Positions 19,039 to 29,186 are shown, numbered from the stretch's first letter. The stretch is 64,000 bases of DNA from Pseudomonas sp. AN-1 (GCF_034057115.1 NZ_CP139195.1:558001-622000), one strand, 5' to 3'. The notes: generated from the sequence alone by a model not told the origin. A program made the numbers and translations.

Positions 19039-21495
19039 ATGAAAGAGAAAGAGCTGCGCCTGGCCCTGGTGTTCTTCGGCGGGGTATCCCTCGCCGTCTA
19101 CCAGCACGGCATCAACCGGGAAATCCTCAACCTGGTGCGCGCCTCGAAGATCTACCACGCCGGCCGCTCCGGCGAGGACCAGGCGCCAGGTGGCAGCTTC
19201 CACCAGCATTATCCCGACGAGCCGGAGCGTTCCACCGGCGACCTCTACCACGAGTTCCTCCAGGCGCTGGGCAAGGACATCGCCCTGCGGGTGATCGTCG
19301 ACGTCGTCGCCGGCTCCTCGGCCGGCGGCATCAACGGCATCACCCTGTCCGCCGCCCTGGCCCACGACCGCTCGCTGATGCCGATCAGCCACCTGTGGCT
19401 GGAGCAGGCCGACATGCTCAACCTGCTGGCGCCGGAGGCCAAGGCGCGCATGTGGAGCAAGTGGTACTTCTGGCCGCTGCTGCGCCCGCTGCTGTCGCGC
19501 CTCGGCCGCGAGGGCATGCTGCCGGGGCAGGCCGACGCCGAGATGGCCAAGCGCATCTCGGTGTTCCTGCGCTCGCGCTGGTTCAAGCCGCCCCTCGACG
19601 GCCGCCGGCTGAGCACCCTGATGCTCGACGGCCTGACCGCGATGCAGGGCGCCGCGCCGGTCGCGGACTCGCTGCTGCCCAAGGGCGAGCGCCTCGACCT
19701 GGTGGTGACGGTCACCGACTTCCGCGGCCTGGAGCGGCCGATCTTCATCCACGACCCGCCGGTGGCCTACGAGCGCGAGCACCGCCACCTGCTGCGCTTC
19801 TCCCTCGAGCACCGCAAGACCGGCCACCTGCTCAGCGACTTCGACGCCGACAGCTTCCCCTCGCTGGCCTTCGCCGGGCGCGCCTCGGCGTCCTATCCCG
19901 GCGCCTTCCCGCCCGCCCAGCTGCGCGAACTCGACGACCTGCTCGCCGAGCGGCACATGCCCTGGCCGGCGCGCTCGCGCTTCGTCGAGGCCAACTTCCG
20001 CAACTACCGCGCACGCGGCGAGAGCCCCGAGGAGGCGGTGCTGGTCGACGGCAGCGTGCTCGACAACAAGCCGATCATGGCCTGCGTGGAAGCCATCCAC
20101 ACCCACGGCGCCCTGCGCGAGGTGGACCGCCGCCTGGTGTACATCGACCCGCACCCCAAGGGTACCCGGCGGCTGACGGGAACCGGGGTGCCCGGCTTCT
20201 TCGCCACCCTGCGCGGCGCCCTCAGCGACCTGCCGCGCCAGGACCCGGTGTACAACGAACTGGCGGTGATCAGCCGCTACAACGTGCAGGCGCGCCGGCT
20301 CAAGGCGGCCATCCTGCACGCCCGCCCGCAGATCGCCCGGCTGATCGAGGAGGAGACCGCCGGCAAGCTGAGGAGCGGCTTCGGCGTCGACGACCTGCGC
20401 CACTGGCGGCTGCTGTCGATCAGCCTGCTGTCCGGCACCGCCATCGTCTACGACGCCTGGATGCGCTCGCTGATCTTCGAGGCGCTGGACTTCGTGGTGC
20501 GCCTCATCGCCGCGGCCTGCCAGTACACCGCCGATTCGCCGCAGGCGCGCCGGGTCGAGGAGGTGATCGAGGCCTGGGCTGGGCAGCAGGGCATCATCGC
20601 CGAGTCCTACAGGATGCCCGAGCAGCTCTACAGCAATGTCGACCTGCCGCTGTTCGCGCGTATGATCCTCGACTTCGGGCTGATCTACAAAAAGCGCCGG
20701 CTGAACTTCGTGCTGCACGAGATCAACGACCTGTATCCCGAGCATGACAGCGGCAGTGCCGCCGAATCCGAGGACCTCGACCTGCTGAAGCTCAAGCTGC
20801 ACAAGTGCGTCGGCGAGCTGGCGGTCTACGACGACCTCGACTTCCTCAGCCGCCACGCGGTGAACCTGTGCCGCGAGCTGTTCATGGACGACGATGAGGG
20901 GCCGGGTCTCGGCACCGAGCGCCTGGCCAGCGAGCCCGAGGCGGTCGCGCAGATCTCCCGGCTGGTCGAGCGGCTGGCCCAGGAGTGCGACATGGCCCGC
21001 GTGGTGGACAACGTCGATGCCGTGCTGGCCTCGCCGCTGGTGCAGGGCCTGCCGGAGGCGAGCCGCCTGGCCATCCTCACCGGCTATCTGGGCTACTTCT
21101 TCTGGGACGTCATCCTGCGCCCGACCGCCAGCGCGCTGTCGCTGGAGGCCGGGCCCATCGAGGAGATCCTCGTCGACCGCATCAGCCCCGAGGACGCCGA
21201 CAGCCTGGTCCTCGACGAGGGCAAGCCGGTGCTGCTCGGCAGCTCCTTCGCCGGCTTCGGCGGTTTCCTCGGCCGCGCGGTGCGCGAGAACGACTACCTG
21301 TGGGGCCGCCTGCACGCGGTGGACCGCCTGTTCGACATCCTGCTCAGCACGGTGCCGGCCAACCTGCGCGCCGGCCTGGCGGTGGAGGCGCTGAAGAAGC
21401 GCGCCTTCGAGCGGGTACTGGAGGAGGAGGGCCAACGCCTGGCGCTGGTGCCCGAGCTGCTCGCCCGCCTGCGCGAGGCGGGCGAGCGGCTCTGA
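19039..21495 (+). CDS. Patatin-like phospholipase-family protein with DUF3376-type C-terminus
   Basis: An 818-residue protein. The N-terminal patatin domain has the oxyanion loop GGVSLAVYQHG at residues 14-24, the nucleophile elbow AGSSAGG with Ser94, and the dyad Asp in VLVDGSVLDNKPI near residue 337. The catalytic set is therefore complete. The remaining 450 residues fit the long DUF3376 class of bacterial patatin-like proteins and show no signal peptide or clear membrane segment. Substrate is unknown; lipid acyl hydrolysis is inferred from the fold. It lies upstream of tamAB with a 104-base gap, same strand. The ribosome-binding site is weak (CCAGGG). Confidence 0.85.
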   Translation: MKEKELRLALVFFGGVSLAVYQHGINREILNLVRASKIYHAGRSGEDQAPGGSFHQHYPDEPERSTGDLYHEFLQALGKDIALRVIVDVVAGSSAGGINGITLSAALAHDRSLMPISHLWLEQADMLNLLAPEAKARMWSKWYFWPLLRPLLSRLGREGMLPGQADAEMAKRISVFLRSRWFKPPLDGRRLSTLMLDGLTAMQGAAPVADSLLPKGERLDLVVTVTDFRGLERPIFIHDPPVAYEREHRHLLRFSLEHRKTGHLLSDFDADSFPSLAFAGRASASYPGAFPPAQLRELDDLLAERHMPWPARSRFVEANFRNYRARGESPEEAVLVDGSVLDNKPIMACVEAIHTHGALREVDRRLVYIDPHPKGTRRLTGTGVPGFFATLRGALSDLPRQDPVYNELAVISRYNVQARRLKAAILHARPQIARLIEEETAGKLRSGFGVDDLRHWRLLSISLLSGTAIVYDAWMRSLIFEALDFVVRLIAAACQYTADSPQARRVEEVIEAWAGQQGIIAESYRMPEQLYSNVDLPLFARMILDFGLIYKKRRLNFVLHEINDLYPEHDSGSAAESEDLDLLKLKLHKCVGELAVYDDLDFLSRHAVNLCRELFMDDDEGPGLGTERLASEPEAVAQISRLVERLAQECDMARVVDNVDAVLASPLVQGLPEASRLAILTGYLGYFFWDVILRPTASALSLEAGPIEEILVDRISPEDADSLVLDEGKPVLLGSSFAGFGGFLGRAVRENDYLWGRLHAVDRLFDILLSTVPANLRAGLAVEALKKRAFERVLEEEGQRLALVPELLARLREAGERL

Positions 21496-21599
21496 GCGCG
21501 CAGACGTGTGGCCGTTCGGCTCCGGGCGGTTGGCGGCCCTTGGCGCCGATCTCCTCCGCTTGTCCGGTAATCCGCGAGGGCCGTGCTAGGATCGGCGGC

Positions 21600-23405
21600 A
21601 TGAAAAGCATCTTCCCGTCATCCGTCGCGGCGCTGCTCGCCCCGTTGGCCGGCATTCGGTTGGGCGGCATACCGTTGCGCGGCACCCTGCTGGGCGGCAT
21701 ACCGCTGGCCGGCATGCTGATGTTCGGCACTCCACTGGCCGCGGCGGCCGAGCTGGAGGTCCTGATCTCGCCCCGCAGCAAGGCGCTGCGCGAAAACGTC
21801 GAGGCGCACATCGGCGATCTCGGCAAGCGCGACGCCGCCAGCCTGCAGCGCTTCTCCCGTCACGCCGAGCGCGAGGCGCTGCGGGCGCTGCAGGCCCTCG
21901 GTCGCTACCGGGCGAAGATCCGCAGCGAGGTGATCGAGAGTGGCGACGAGCCGGTGCTGCGCCTGCACATCGAGCAGGGCGAGCCGGTGCGCCTGCGCAC
22001 GGTCGAGATCCGCGTGGAGGGCGAGGCGGCGCAGTTCCCGCGCTTTCGCCTGCCGCGCAGCGACCGGCTGGCGCCGGGGGCGGTGCTCGACCACGGCGCC
22101 TACGAGGACGCCAAGCGGCTGATCCGCAACCGCGCGCTGCGCTTCGGCTTCTTCGACGGTCGCTTCGTCGAACAGAGCCTGCTGGTCGACCCCGACGCCG
22201 GGGTGGCCGACATTCGCCTGGTCTACCAGAGCGGCCCGCGCTATCACCTCGGCAGCGTGCAGTTCGAGGGCGATACGCCATTCGACGACGATCTGCTGGC
22301 GCGCATGGTGCCGTTCCAGCCCGGCACGGCCTACGACTCCGACCTGATCGGCGAGCTGAACCGCGCGCTGGTGTCGAGCAACTACTTCGAGGACGTGCGG
22401 GTGGACGCCACGCCCGAGAGCGCCGCGGACCACACCATTCCGGTGCAGGTGCGCCTGCAGGCGCGCAAGCCGCGCACCCTGGCCGCCGGTGCCGGCTACT
22501 CCACCGACGTCGGACCGCGCCTGCGTGGCACCTGGACCCGTCACTGGCGCGGCGCGGCGGGCCACCGGCTGGGCAGCGACTTCGAGTTCTCCGCGCCGCG
22601 GCAGAGCCTCGGCACCTGGTACGAGATCCCCCTCGATCCGCCGCTGACCGAGAGCCTGCGTTTCACCGCCGGTTACCAGAAGGAGGATCTGGTGGACACC
22701 CGGAGCGAGCGTCTGACCCTGGGCGCCCAGTGGCAGCACCTGCCGGAGCGCGAGTGGCAGCGCATCGTCTCGCTGCGCTGGGAGCAGGAGCGCTACACCA
22801 CCGGCGAGGATGAAGGACGCAGCTCCCTGCTGCTGCCGGGGATCGGCTTCAGCCGCACGGTCAGCGACCACAAGGTCGATCCCAGCCGCGGCTGGCGCCT
22901 GCAGGCCGACCTGACCGGCGCCAGCCGCAGCCTGCTGTCGGATACCGACCTGCTGCACCTGGTCATGCAGGCCAAGGGCCTGACCACCTTCGCCGGCGGC
23001 CATCGCCTGCTCGGCCGGATGCAGCTGGGCGGCATCGCCACCAACGACTTCGCGGCCATCCCGCCGTCGCTGCGCTTCTTCGCCGGCGGCGACCAGAGCG
23101 TGCGCGGCTACGACTACCAGACCCTGTCGCCGCGCGACAGCGAGGGCGAGCGCGTCGGCGGCCGCTACCTGGTGGTCGGCAGCCTGGAGTACCAGTACCC
23201 GCTGCGCGACCGCTGGCGCCTGGCCACCTTCGTCGACCACGGCAACGCCATCGACGACTTCAGCGACCCGCTGAAGACCGGTGTCGGCATCGGCGTGCGC
23301 TGGGTGTCGCCGGTCGGCCCGATCCGCCTCGACCTGGCCCACGCCCTCGATCACGACGAGGGCTCGGGCTTTCGCATCCACTTCTCCATGGGGCCGGAAC
23401 TGTGA
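21600..23405 (+). CDS. tamA: Translocation and assembly module outer-membrane protein TamA
   Basis: A 601-residue Omp85-family protein. After a long leader (about 49 residues, cleavage near AAAA-ELEV) come three POTRA-like domains (about 50-275), then a 16-strand barrel with the conserved SVRGYDYQTLSPRD loop-6 motif and a terminal GPEL strand. TamA works with TamB to insert some outer-membrane proteins and move phospholipids. The leader is odd: a GGIPL repeat with a 14-base exact DNA repeat at 21661-21674 and 21691-21704. A TAGGAT element ends only about eight bases before the ATG. The stop overlaps the tamB start (GTGA). Confidence 0.93.
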   Translation: MKSIFPSSVAALLAPLAGIRLGGIPLRGTLLGGIPLAGMLMFGTPLAAAAELEVLISPRSKALRENVEAHIGDLGKRDAASLQRFSRHAEREALRALQALGRYRAKIRSEVIESGDEPVLRLHIEQGEPVRLRTVEIRVEGEAAQFPRFRLPRSDRLAPGAVLDHGAYEDAKRLIRNRALRFGFFDGRFVEQSLLVDPDAGVADIRLVYQSGPRYHLGSVQFEGDTPFDDDLLARMVPFQPGTAYDSDLIGELNRALVSSNYFEDVRVDATPESAADHTIPVQVRLQARKPRTLAAGAGYSTDVGPRLRGTWTRHWRGAAGHRLGSDFEFSAPRQSLGTWYEIPLDPPLTESLRFTAGYQKEDLVDTRSERLTLGAQWQHLPEREWQRIVSLRWEQERYTTGEDEGRSSLLLPGIGFSRTVSDHKVDPSRGWRLQADLTGASRSLLSDTDLLHLVMQAKGLTTFAGGHRLLGRMQLGGIATNDFAAIPPSLRFFAGGDQSVRGYDYQTLSPRDSEGERVGGRYLVVGSLEYQYPLRDRWRLATFVDHGNAIDDFSDPLKTGVGIGVRWVSPVGPIRLDLAHALDHDEGSGFRIHFSMGPEL

Positions 23406-26400
23406 GGAGATTGCTGCGCCGACTCGGCGCTGCCGGGTTGCTCCTGCTGGCGCTTCTGGCCGGCCTGCTCGCCCTGCCGGCCAGCGAGTCCGGCAGCCGC
23501 TGGCTGCTCGGCCGGGTGCCGGGGCTGGCGCTGGAGGACTTCCGGGGCCGGCTGTTCGGCGACTGGAGCGCGGGCGCGCTGCGCTGGCAGTCGGGCGAAA
23601 CGCGCGTGGCGGTCGAGCAGCTGCGGGTGGGTAACCGCCTGGCCTGCCTGCGCCAGCGCCTGCTGTGCCTCGACGAGCTGAGCGCCACGCGCCTGCAGCT
23701 GGAGCTGCCGCCGGCCGAGGAGGCCAGCGCCGAGCCGCTCAGTCTGCCGGATATCCGCCTGCCGCTGGGCGTGGCCATCCAGCGTCTGCAGCTGGGCAGC
23801 CTGGAGATCAACGGCGCGCAGCAGCTGCACGACCTGGCGCTGGCCGCCCGCCTGGACGCCGGCGGCCTGCAGCTGTCCGCCGTCGACCTGCAGCGCCCCG
23901 ACCTGCGCCTGACCCTCAGCGAGCTGAGCCTGCAGCCGCAGGGCGACTGGCCGCTGCGCGCGCGCGCCAGCCTGCAGCTGCCGCCAGTGGACGAGCGGCC
24001 CTGGCAGCTCGACCTGCAGCTGGACGGCCGCCTGCTGCAGCGCCTCGAGCTGACGGCGCGCAGCCAGGGCTACCTGAACGGCGAGCTCACCGGCTGGCTG
24101 CAGCCGCTGGCGGAAGGGCTGCCGCTGGAGCTGCAGCTGAGCGCCACGGACTTTCACGCCCTGACCAGCCTGCCGCCGAGCCTGCAGTTCCGCTCGCTCG
24201 GCCTGACCGCCCGCGGCACCCTGAGCGAGGGCTATGCGCTGGACGGCAGCGCCAGCCTGGCCGGCGCCGAACAGCCGGTGGCCCTGGCGCTGCGCGGCAC
24301 CCTGGATGCCGGCGGCGCCCGGGTCGAGCACCTGCGCCTGCAGGATGCCGCCGGCGAAACCCTGCAGCTCGCCGGCCGCCTCGACTGGCGCGAGGCCTTC
24401 GCCGCCGAGCTGACCCTCGCGGGCGGCGCCTTCGCCTGGCAGCAGCTGTATCCGCAGCCCGGCGTGGAGCTGCAGCTCCAGCAGCTGCAGGCGGCATTCA
24501 GCTACGCAGACAGCCGCTACCGGGGCGACTTCGACGTCCGCCTGCTCAGCCCGGCCGGGCCGCTGCGCCTGTCCAGCCCGCTGCAGGGCGACGGCGGCCA
24601 GCTGCAGCTCCCGCAGCTGCGCCTGGAGGCCGGCAAGGGCCGGGCGCAGGGCGAGTTGGCGCTGACCTTCGCCGAAGCCTTCGGCTGGCAGACGCGCCTG
24701 CAGCTGGCCGAGCTCGATCCGGCCTACTGGCTCAGGGAGCTGCCCGGGCGCATCGGCGGCCAGTTGGCCAGCAACGGCGAGCTGCGCGACGGCCGCCTGC
24801 AGCTCGAAGCCGACTGGACGCTGGACGGTCAGCTACGCCAGCAGCCGCTGGCGCTCAGGGGCAAGCTGCAGGGCGAGGATAAGCGCTGGCAACTGCCCGA
24901 GCTGGCCCTGCGCCTGGGCGACAACCGCATCGACGGCCGCGGCGTCTGGGGCGAGAAGCTGGAGGGCCAGTTCAGGCTGGCGCTGGCGCGCCTCGACCAG
25001 CTGTGGCCCGGGTTGCGCGGCCAGGCTGGCGGCGAACTCCGGCTCGCCGGTACCCCGGCCGCGCCGCAGGGCAGTCTGGCGCTGCAGGGCAGCGGCCTGG
25101 CCTACCAGCAGCAGCGCCTGTCCCAGCTGAGCCTCGACGCCCGCCTCGACGCCCGCCAGCACGCCAGCGTGCAACTGGACGCCCGCGGCCTGCGCAGCGG
25201 CGACACGGATTTCGGCCAGCTGGCGCTCAAGGGCAGCGGCAGCCTGCCGCGGCACAGCGTCGAGCTGAGCCTCGACGGCGAGCCGCTGCGCCTGGCGCTG
25301 GCCCTGAGCGGCGGCCTTGACCGCCAGCAGGACTGGCGCGGCAGCCTGAGCCGCGGCAGCCTCGCCGCCGCCGGTTTCGACTGGCAGCTGCAGCGCCCGG
25401 CCAGCCTGGAGCGCAGCGCCGCCGGGCGCATCACCCTGGGCGCCCATTGCTGGCAGTCGCAGGAGGCCAGCCTGTGCGCCGACAGCCAGCGTCTGCTGCC
25501 CGATCCGCAGCTGCGCCTGCGCCTGCGCGACTTCGACCTGGCGCGCCTGCGCGAGAGCCTGCCGCGCGGCACGGCGCTGGTCGGCCGGGTCAATGGCGAC
25601 CTGCGCCTCGACCTGCCGGCCGGCGGCCCCGACGGCGAGCTGCGCCTGGATGCCGGCAGCGGCCAGCTGCGCATCCGCGAGCGTGGCCAGTGGCTGGAGA
25701 TTCCCTACCGGCAGCTGCTGCTCACCAGCCGGCTGCGCCCGCAGCGGATCGACAGCCGGCTGCTCCTGTCCGGCCCGATCCTCGGCGCGCTGGAGCTGGA
25801 GGCGCGCATCGACCCGCGGCCGCAGGACAAGCCGTTGTCCGGCAGCTTCCGCCTCGACGGTCTCGACCTCGCCCTGGCGCGGCCCTTCGCCCGCCAGGTC
25901 GAGCGCATCGAGGGGCGCATCGACGGCGGCGGGCGGCTGTCCGGCAGCCTGCTGGCGCCGGTGGTCGACGGCCGCGTGCAGCTGCGCGACGGCCACCTCA
26001 GTGGCGGCGAGCTGCCGCTGACCTTCGAGCAGCTGCAGCTGGCCCTGCAGATCGACGGCCAGCAGGCCCGGCTCGACGGCAGCTGGCGCAGCGGCGAGCA
26101 GGGGCAGGGCAGCATCGCCGGCAACCTGGGCTGGGCCGGCGCGCCGCAGATGGACCTGCAGATCCGCGGCAGCCGCCTGCCGGCGGTGGTCGAGCCCTAC
26201 GCCAGCCTCGAGGTCGAGCCCGACCTGCAGCTCGGCCTGCGCGACAACCGCCTCAGTCTCGGCGGTCGGGTGGCGGTGCCGCGCGGGCGGATCACCGTGC
26301 GCGAACTGCCGGCGCAGGCGGTCAAGGTGTCCGAGGATGCGCGGGTCGTCGGCGAGCAGCCGGCGCCGTCCAGCGCACCGGATCTGCAGATGGACCTGCG

Positions 26401-27067
26401 CCTGGCCATCGGCGAGGACCGCCTGCGCTTTTCCGGCTTCGGCCTGACCGCCGACCTCAGGGGCAACCTGCGCCTGCGCGACAACCTCGACAGCCGCGGC
26501 ACCCTGCGCCTGGAGAACGGCCGCTATCGCGCCTACGGCCAGCGCCTGACCCTGCGCCGCGCGCGGCTGATCTTCGCCGGGCCCATCGACCAGCCGCTGC
26601 TGGACATCGAGGCGATCCGCGAGGTGGGCGACGTCACCGCCGGCCTGCGCATCAGCGGCCGCGCCGACGAGCCGCTCAGCGAGGTGTTCTCCGAGCCGGC
26701 GATGAGCCAGGAGCAGGCGCTGTCCTACCTGGTGCTCGGTCGTGCACCGGGCAGCGGTGGCGACCAGAACATGGTCAACCAGGCCGCCCTGGCCCTCGGC
26801 CTGGCCGGCGGTGCCCCGGTGGCCGGGGCCATCGCCGAGCGCCTGGGCATCAGCGACTTCCTGCTGGAAAGCGAGGGTTCCGGTACGGACAGCAGCATGG
26901 TCGCCAGCGGCTACCTCTCCGAGAAGCTCAGTCTGCGCTATGGCGTCGGCGTGTTCGAACCGGTCAACGTCTTCGCCCTGCGCTACCAGCTGAGCAAGAA
27001 GCTCTACCTGGAGGCGGCCAGCGGCCTGGCCAGTTCGCTGGACCTGTTCTACAAGCGCGACTACTAG
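23402..27067 (+). CDS. tamB: Translocation and assembly module inner-membrane protein TamB
   Basis: A 1221-residue AsmA-like protein. An N-terminal signal anchor (RRLGAAGLLLLALLAGLLALPA) is followed by a very long beta-rich, periplasm-spanning body of hydrophobic/polar alternation. The C-terminal DUF490 region contains GRYRAYGQRLTLRRARLIF, ALSYLVLGRAPG and the final aromatic DLFYKRDY, usual TamB features. The gene starts with GTG overlapping the tamA stop. TamB bridges the inner membrane and TamA. Leu-Gln-Arg rich composition gives many false frames on the other strand. Confidence 0.93.
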   Translation: MRRLLRRLGAAGLLLLALLAGLLALPASESGSRWLLGRVPGLALEDFRGRLFGDWSAGALRWQSGETRVAVEQLRVGNRLACLRQRLLCLDELSATRLQLELPPAEEASAEPLSLPDIRLPLGVAIQRLQLGSLEINGAQQLHDLALAARLDAGGLQLSAVDLQRPDLRLTLSELSLQPQGDWPLRARASLQLPPVDERPWQLDLQLDGRLLQRLELTARSQGYLNGELTGWLQPLAEGLPLELQLSATDFHALTSLPPSLQFRSLGLTARGTLSEGYALDGSASLAGAEQPVALALRGTLDAGGARVEHLRLQDAAGETLQLAGRLDWREAFAAELTLAGGAFAWQQLYPQPGVELQLQQLQAAFSYADSRYRGDFDVRLLSPAGPLRLSSPLQGDGGQLQLPQLRLEAGKGRAQGELALTFAEAFGWQTRLQLAELDPAYWLRELPGRIGGQLASNGELRDGRLQLEADWTLDGQLRQQPLALRGKLQGEDKRWQLPELALRLGDNRIDGRGVWGEKLEGQFRLALARLDQLWPGLRGQAGGELRLAGTPAAPQGSLALQGSGLAYQQQRLSQLSLDARLDARQHASVQLDARGLRSGDTDFGQLALKGSGSLPRHSVELSLDGEPLRLALALSGGLDRQQDWRGSLSRGSLAAAGFDWQLQRPASLERSAAGRITLGAHCWQSQEASLCADSQRLLPDPQLRLRLRDFDLARLRESLPRGTALVGRVNGDLRLDLPAGGPDGELRLDAGSGQLRIRERGQWLEIPYRQLLLTSRLRPQRIDSRLLLSGPILGALELEARIDPRPQDKPLSGSFRLDGLDLALARPFARQVERIEGRIDGGGRLSGSLLAPVVDGRVQLRDGHLSGGELPLTFEQLQLALQIDGQQARLDGSWRSGEQGQGSIAGNLGWAGAPQMDLQIRGSRLPAVVEPYASLEVEPDLQLGLRDNRLSLGGRVAVPRGRITVRELPAQAVKVSEDARVVGEQPAPSSAPDLQMDLRLAIGEDRLRFSGFGLTADLRGNLRLRDNLDSRGTLRLENGRYRAYGQRLTLRRARLIFAGPIDQPLLDIEAIREVGDVTAGLRISGRADEPLSEVFSEPAMSQEQALSYLVLGRAPGSGGDQNMVNQAALALGLAGGAPVAGAIAERLGISDFLLESEGSGTDSSMVASGYLSEKLSLRYGVGVFEPVNVFALRYQLSKKLYLEAASGLASSLDLFYKRDY

Positions 27068-27083
27068 CGTCGGCCCGGCCGTC

Positions 27084-29186
27084 TCAGGCGCTCTTCAGGC
27101 CGCGCAGGTAGGCTTCCAGCTGGGAGTAGGGCATCGGCCGGGCGTACAGGTAGCCCTGGAAGGCGTCGCACAGGTTGCGGCGGAGGAACTCGGCCTGTTC
27201 GGTGGTTTCCACGCCCTCGGCCACCACCTTGAGGTCCAGGTGGTGAGCCATGGAGATGATGCCCTGGGTGATGGCGGCATCGCGCTGGTCGCTGATCAGC
27301 TCGTGGACGAAGGAGCGGTCGATCTTCACCTTGTCGATCGGCAGGTCCTTGAGGTAGCTCAGGCTGGAGTAGCCGGTACCGAAGTCGTCGAGGGCGATGC
27401 CGACGCCGAGGGCCTTGAGTTCGCGGAGCAACTGGATGGCCCGCTCGGCGTCCTTGAGCAGCACGGTTTCGGTGATCTCCAGCTCCAGCAGGTGCGCCGG
27501 CAGGCCGCTGTACTCCAGCGAGCGCTGCACGGTGCCGACGAAGTCCTGGCGCAGGAAATGCACCGCCGAGATGTTCACCGACACCACGCCGGCGGCCAGG
27601 CCCTGGTCGAGCAGGCGGCGCTGGTGGCTGCAGGCGGTGACCAGCACCCACTGGCTGATCGGGACGATCTGCCCGGTATCCTCGGCCACCGGGATGAAGC
27701 GCAGCGGCGAGATCGACCCGCGCTCGGCGTGCGGCCAGCGCAGCAGGGCCTCGCAGCCGAGCAGCGCGCCCGTGCGCGCGTCGATCTGCGGCTGGTAGTG
27801 CAGCTCGAAGTTCAGCCCCTCGATGGCCTTCTGCAGCTCGTTGCGCAGGGTCATGCGCTCGCTGACTTCCTGGTTGAGGTGCTCGGTGTACCACTGGTAG
27901 TTGTTGCGGCCGTGCTGCTTGGCCTGGTACATGGCCAGGTCGGCTTCCTGGATCAGCTTCACCGGCTGCTCGATCTCGCCGTTGCTGACGGTGATGCCGA
28001 TGCTGGCGGTGACGTGCAGCTCCAGTTCGTTGAACTGGTAGGGGCGGGCGATGCTGTGGATCAGCCGCTCGGCGACCAGCAGGGCATCCTCGCCGTGGGC
28101 CAGGTCGGGCAGCACCACCACGAACTCGTCGCCGCCGAGCCGGGCGAGGGTGTCGCCGGGGCGGATCTGCGCGGCCATGCGCTGGGCCACCTCGACCAGG
28201 ATGCGGTCGCCGATGGCGTGGCCGAGGGTGTCGTTGATCGGCTTGAAGCCGTCGAGGTCGATCAGCATCACCGCCAGCTCGCGGGTGTAGCGCCGGGCGA
28301 TCTGGCAGCCCTGCAGCAGACGGTCCTCCAGCAGCGAGCGGTTGGGCAGGCCGGTGAGCACGTCGTGGCTGGCGTTGTAGGCCAGCTCCGACTCGAAGCG
28401 CTTGCGCTCGGAAATGTCGTTCTGCACGCCGATGAAGTGGGTCACCAGGCCGTGTTCGTCCGGCACCGGGGCGATGTACAGGTCGTTCCAGAAGGCGCTG
28501 CCGTCCTTGCGGAAATTGCGCAGCACCACGTGCACCTCGCGCTGCTCGGTCATGCAGCGGCGGATCTCGTTGACGCCCGGCTGGCGGGTTTCGCTGCCCT
28601 GCAGGAGCCTGCAGTTGCGCCCCAGCACCTCGTGGGCGCGGTAGCCGGTGATGCGCTCGAAGGCCGGGTTGACGTAGATGATCGGCTGGTCCGGGGCGAG
28701 GGCATCGACGATCACCACGCCGTTGTAGCTGGCTTCCAGGCAGCGCTGCAGCAGTGCCGCGCGGCTGTTGCTGCGGCCCAGGCGCTCGCTGGCGCTGGCG
28801 CGCTCCAGGGCGTAGCGGATGCTGCGTCCGAGCAGGCGGCCGTCGAACTGGCCCTTGACCAGGTAGTCCGCCGCACCCAGTTCCAGGGCGCGGGCATCCA
28901 GCTCGCTGTCGTCCTGGCCGGTGAGCAGGATCAGCGGCTGGTGCATGCCCCGGGCGCTGGCGTGGCGCACCAGTTCCAGCCCGGAGTCGGCGCCCAGCCG
29001 GTAGTCGATCAGGTAGAGATCGTATGCACCCTCGTCGAGGGCGCTGAGGCCGCGCTCGAAGCTGTCCACCCAGTCGAGGACGTAGTTCAGCTTGCCGGCC
29101 TGGCGCAGCAGGTCGCGGATGATGAGGAAATCGTCCTCGTCGTCTTCGATCAGCAGCAGGTGCAGCGGGCGCTCGGTTGGGCTCAT
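27084..29186 (-). CDS. Response regulator with LOV, GGDEF and EAL domains
   Basis: A 700-residue soluble protein. Order: REC (1-125, phospho-acceptor Asp61 in YLIDYRLG); LOV-type PAS (about 141-262); GGDEF (about 270-430, GGDEF at 351-355, with an RPGD inhibitory site at 342-345); EAL (about 445-695, E479-A-L, DDFGTGYSS at 600-608). The PAS has the LOV signature GRNCRLLQG with Cys192, plus Asn224, Asn234 and Gln255 in the places that bind and sense FMN, so it should form a light-driven cysteinyl-flavin bond. Both catalytic motifs are intact, so it may make or break cyclic-di-GMP. The start at 29186 overlaps the stop of the upstream CheY-like gene by four bases; a longer frame has no homology. 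It is likely phosphorylated by the kinase at 29628-31898. Confidence 0.93.
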   Translation of the reverse strand: MSPTERPLHLLLIEDDEDDFLIIRDLLRQAGKLNYVLDWVDSFERGLSALDEGAYDLYLIDYRLGADSGLELVRHASARGMHQPLILLTGQDDSELDARALELGAADYLVKGQFDGRLLGRSIRYALERASASERLGRSNSRAALLQRCLEASYNGVVIVDALAPDQPIIYVNPAFERITGYRAHEVLGRNCRLLQGSETRQPGVNEIRRCMTEQREVHVVLRNFRKDGSAFWNDLYIAPVPDEHGLVTHFIGVQNDISERKRFESELAYNASHDVLTGLPNRSLLEDRLLQGCQIARRYTRELAVMLIDLDGFKPINDTLGHAIGDRILVEVAQRMAAQIRPGDTLARLGGDEFVVVLPDLAHGEDALLVAERLIHSIARPYQFNELELHVTASIGITVSNGEIEQPVKLIQEADLAMYQAKQHGRNNYQWYTEHLNQEVSERMTLRNELQKAIEGLNFELHYQPQIDARTGALLGCEALLRWPHAERGSISPLRFIPVAEDTGQIVPISQWVLVTACSHQRRLLDQGLAAGVVSVNISAVHFLRQDFVGTVQRSLEYSGLPAHLLELEITETVLLKDAERAIQLLRELKALGVGIALDDFGTGYSSLSYLKDLPIDKVKIDRSFVHELISDQRDAAITQGIISMAHHLDLKVVAEGVETTEQAEFLRRNLCDAFQGYLYARPMPYSQLEAYLRGLKSA

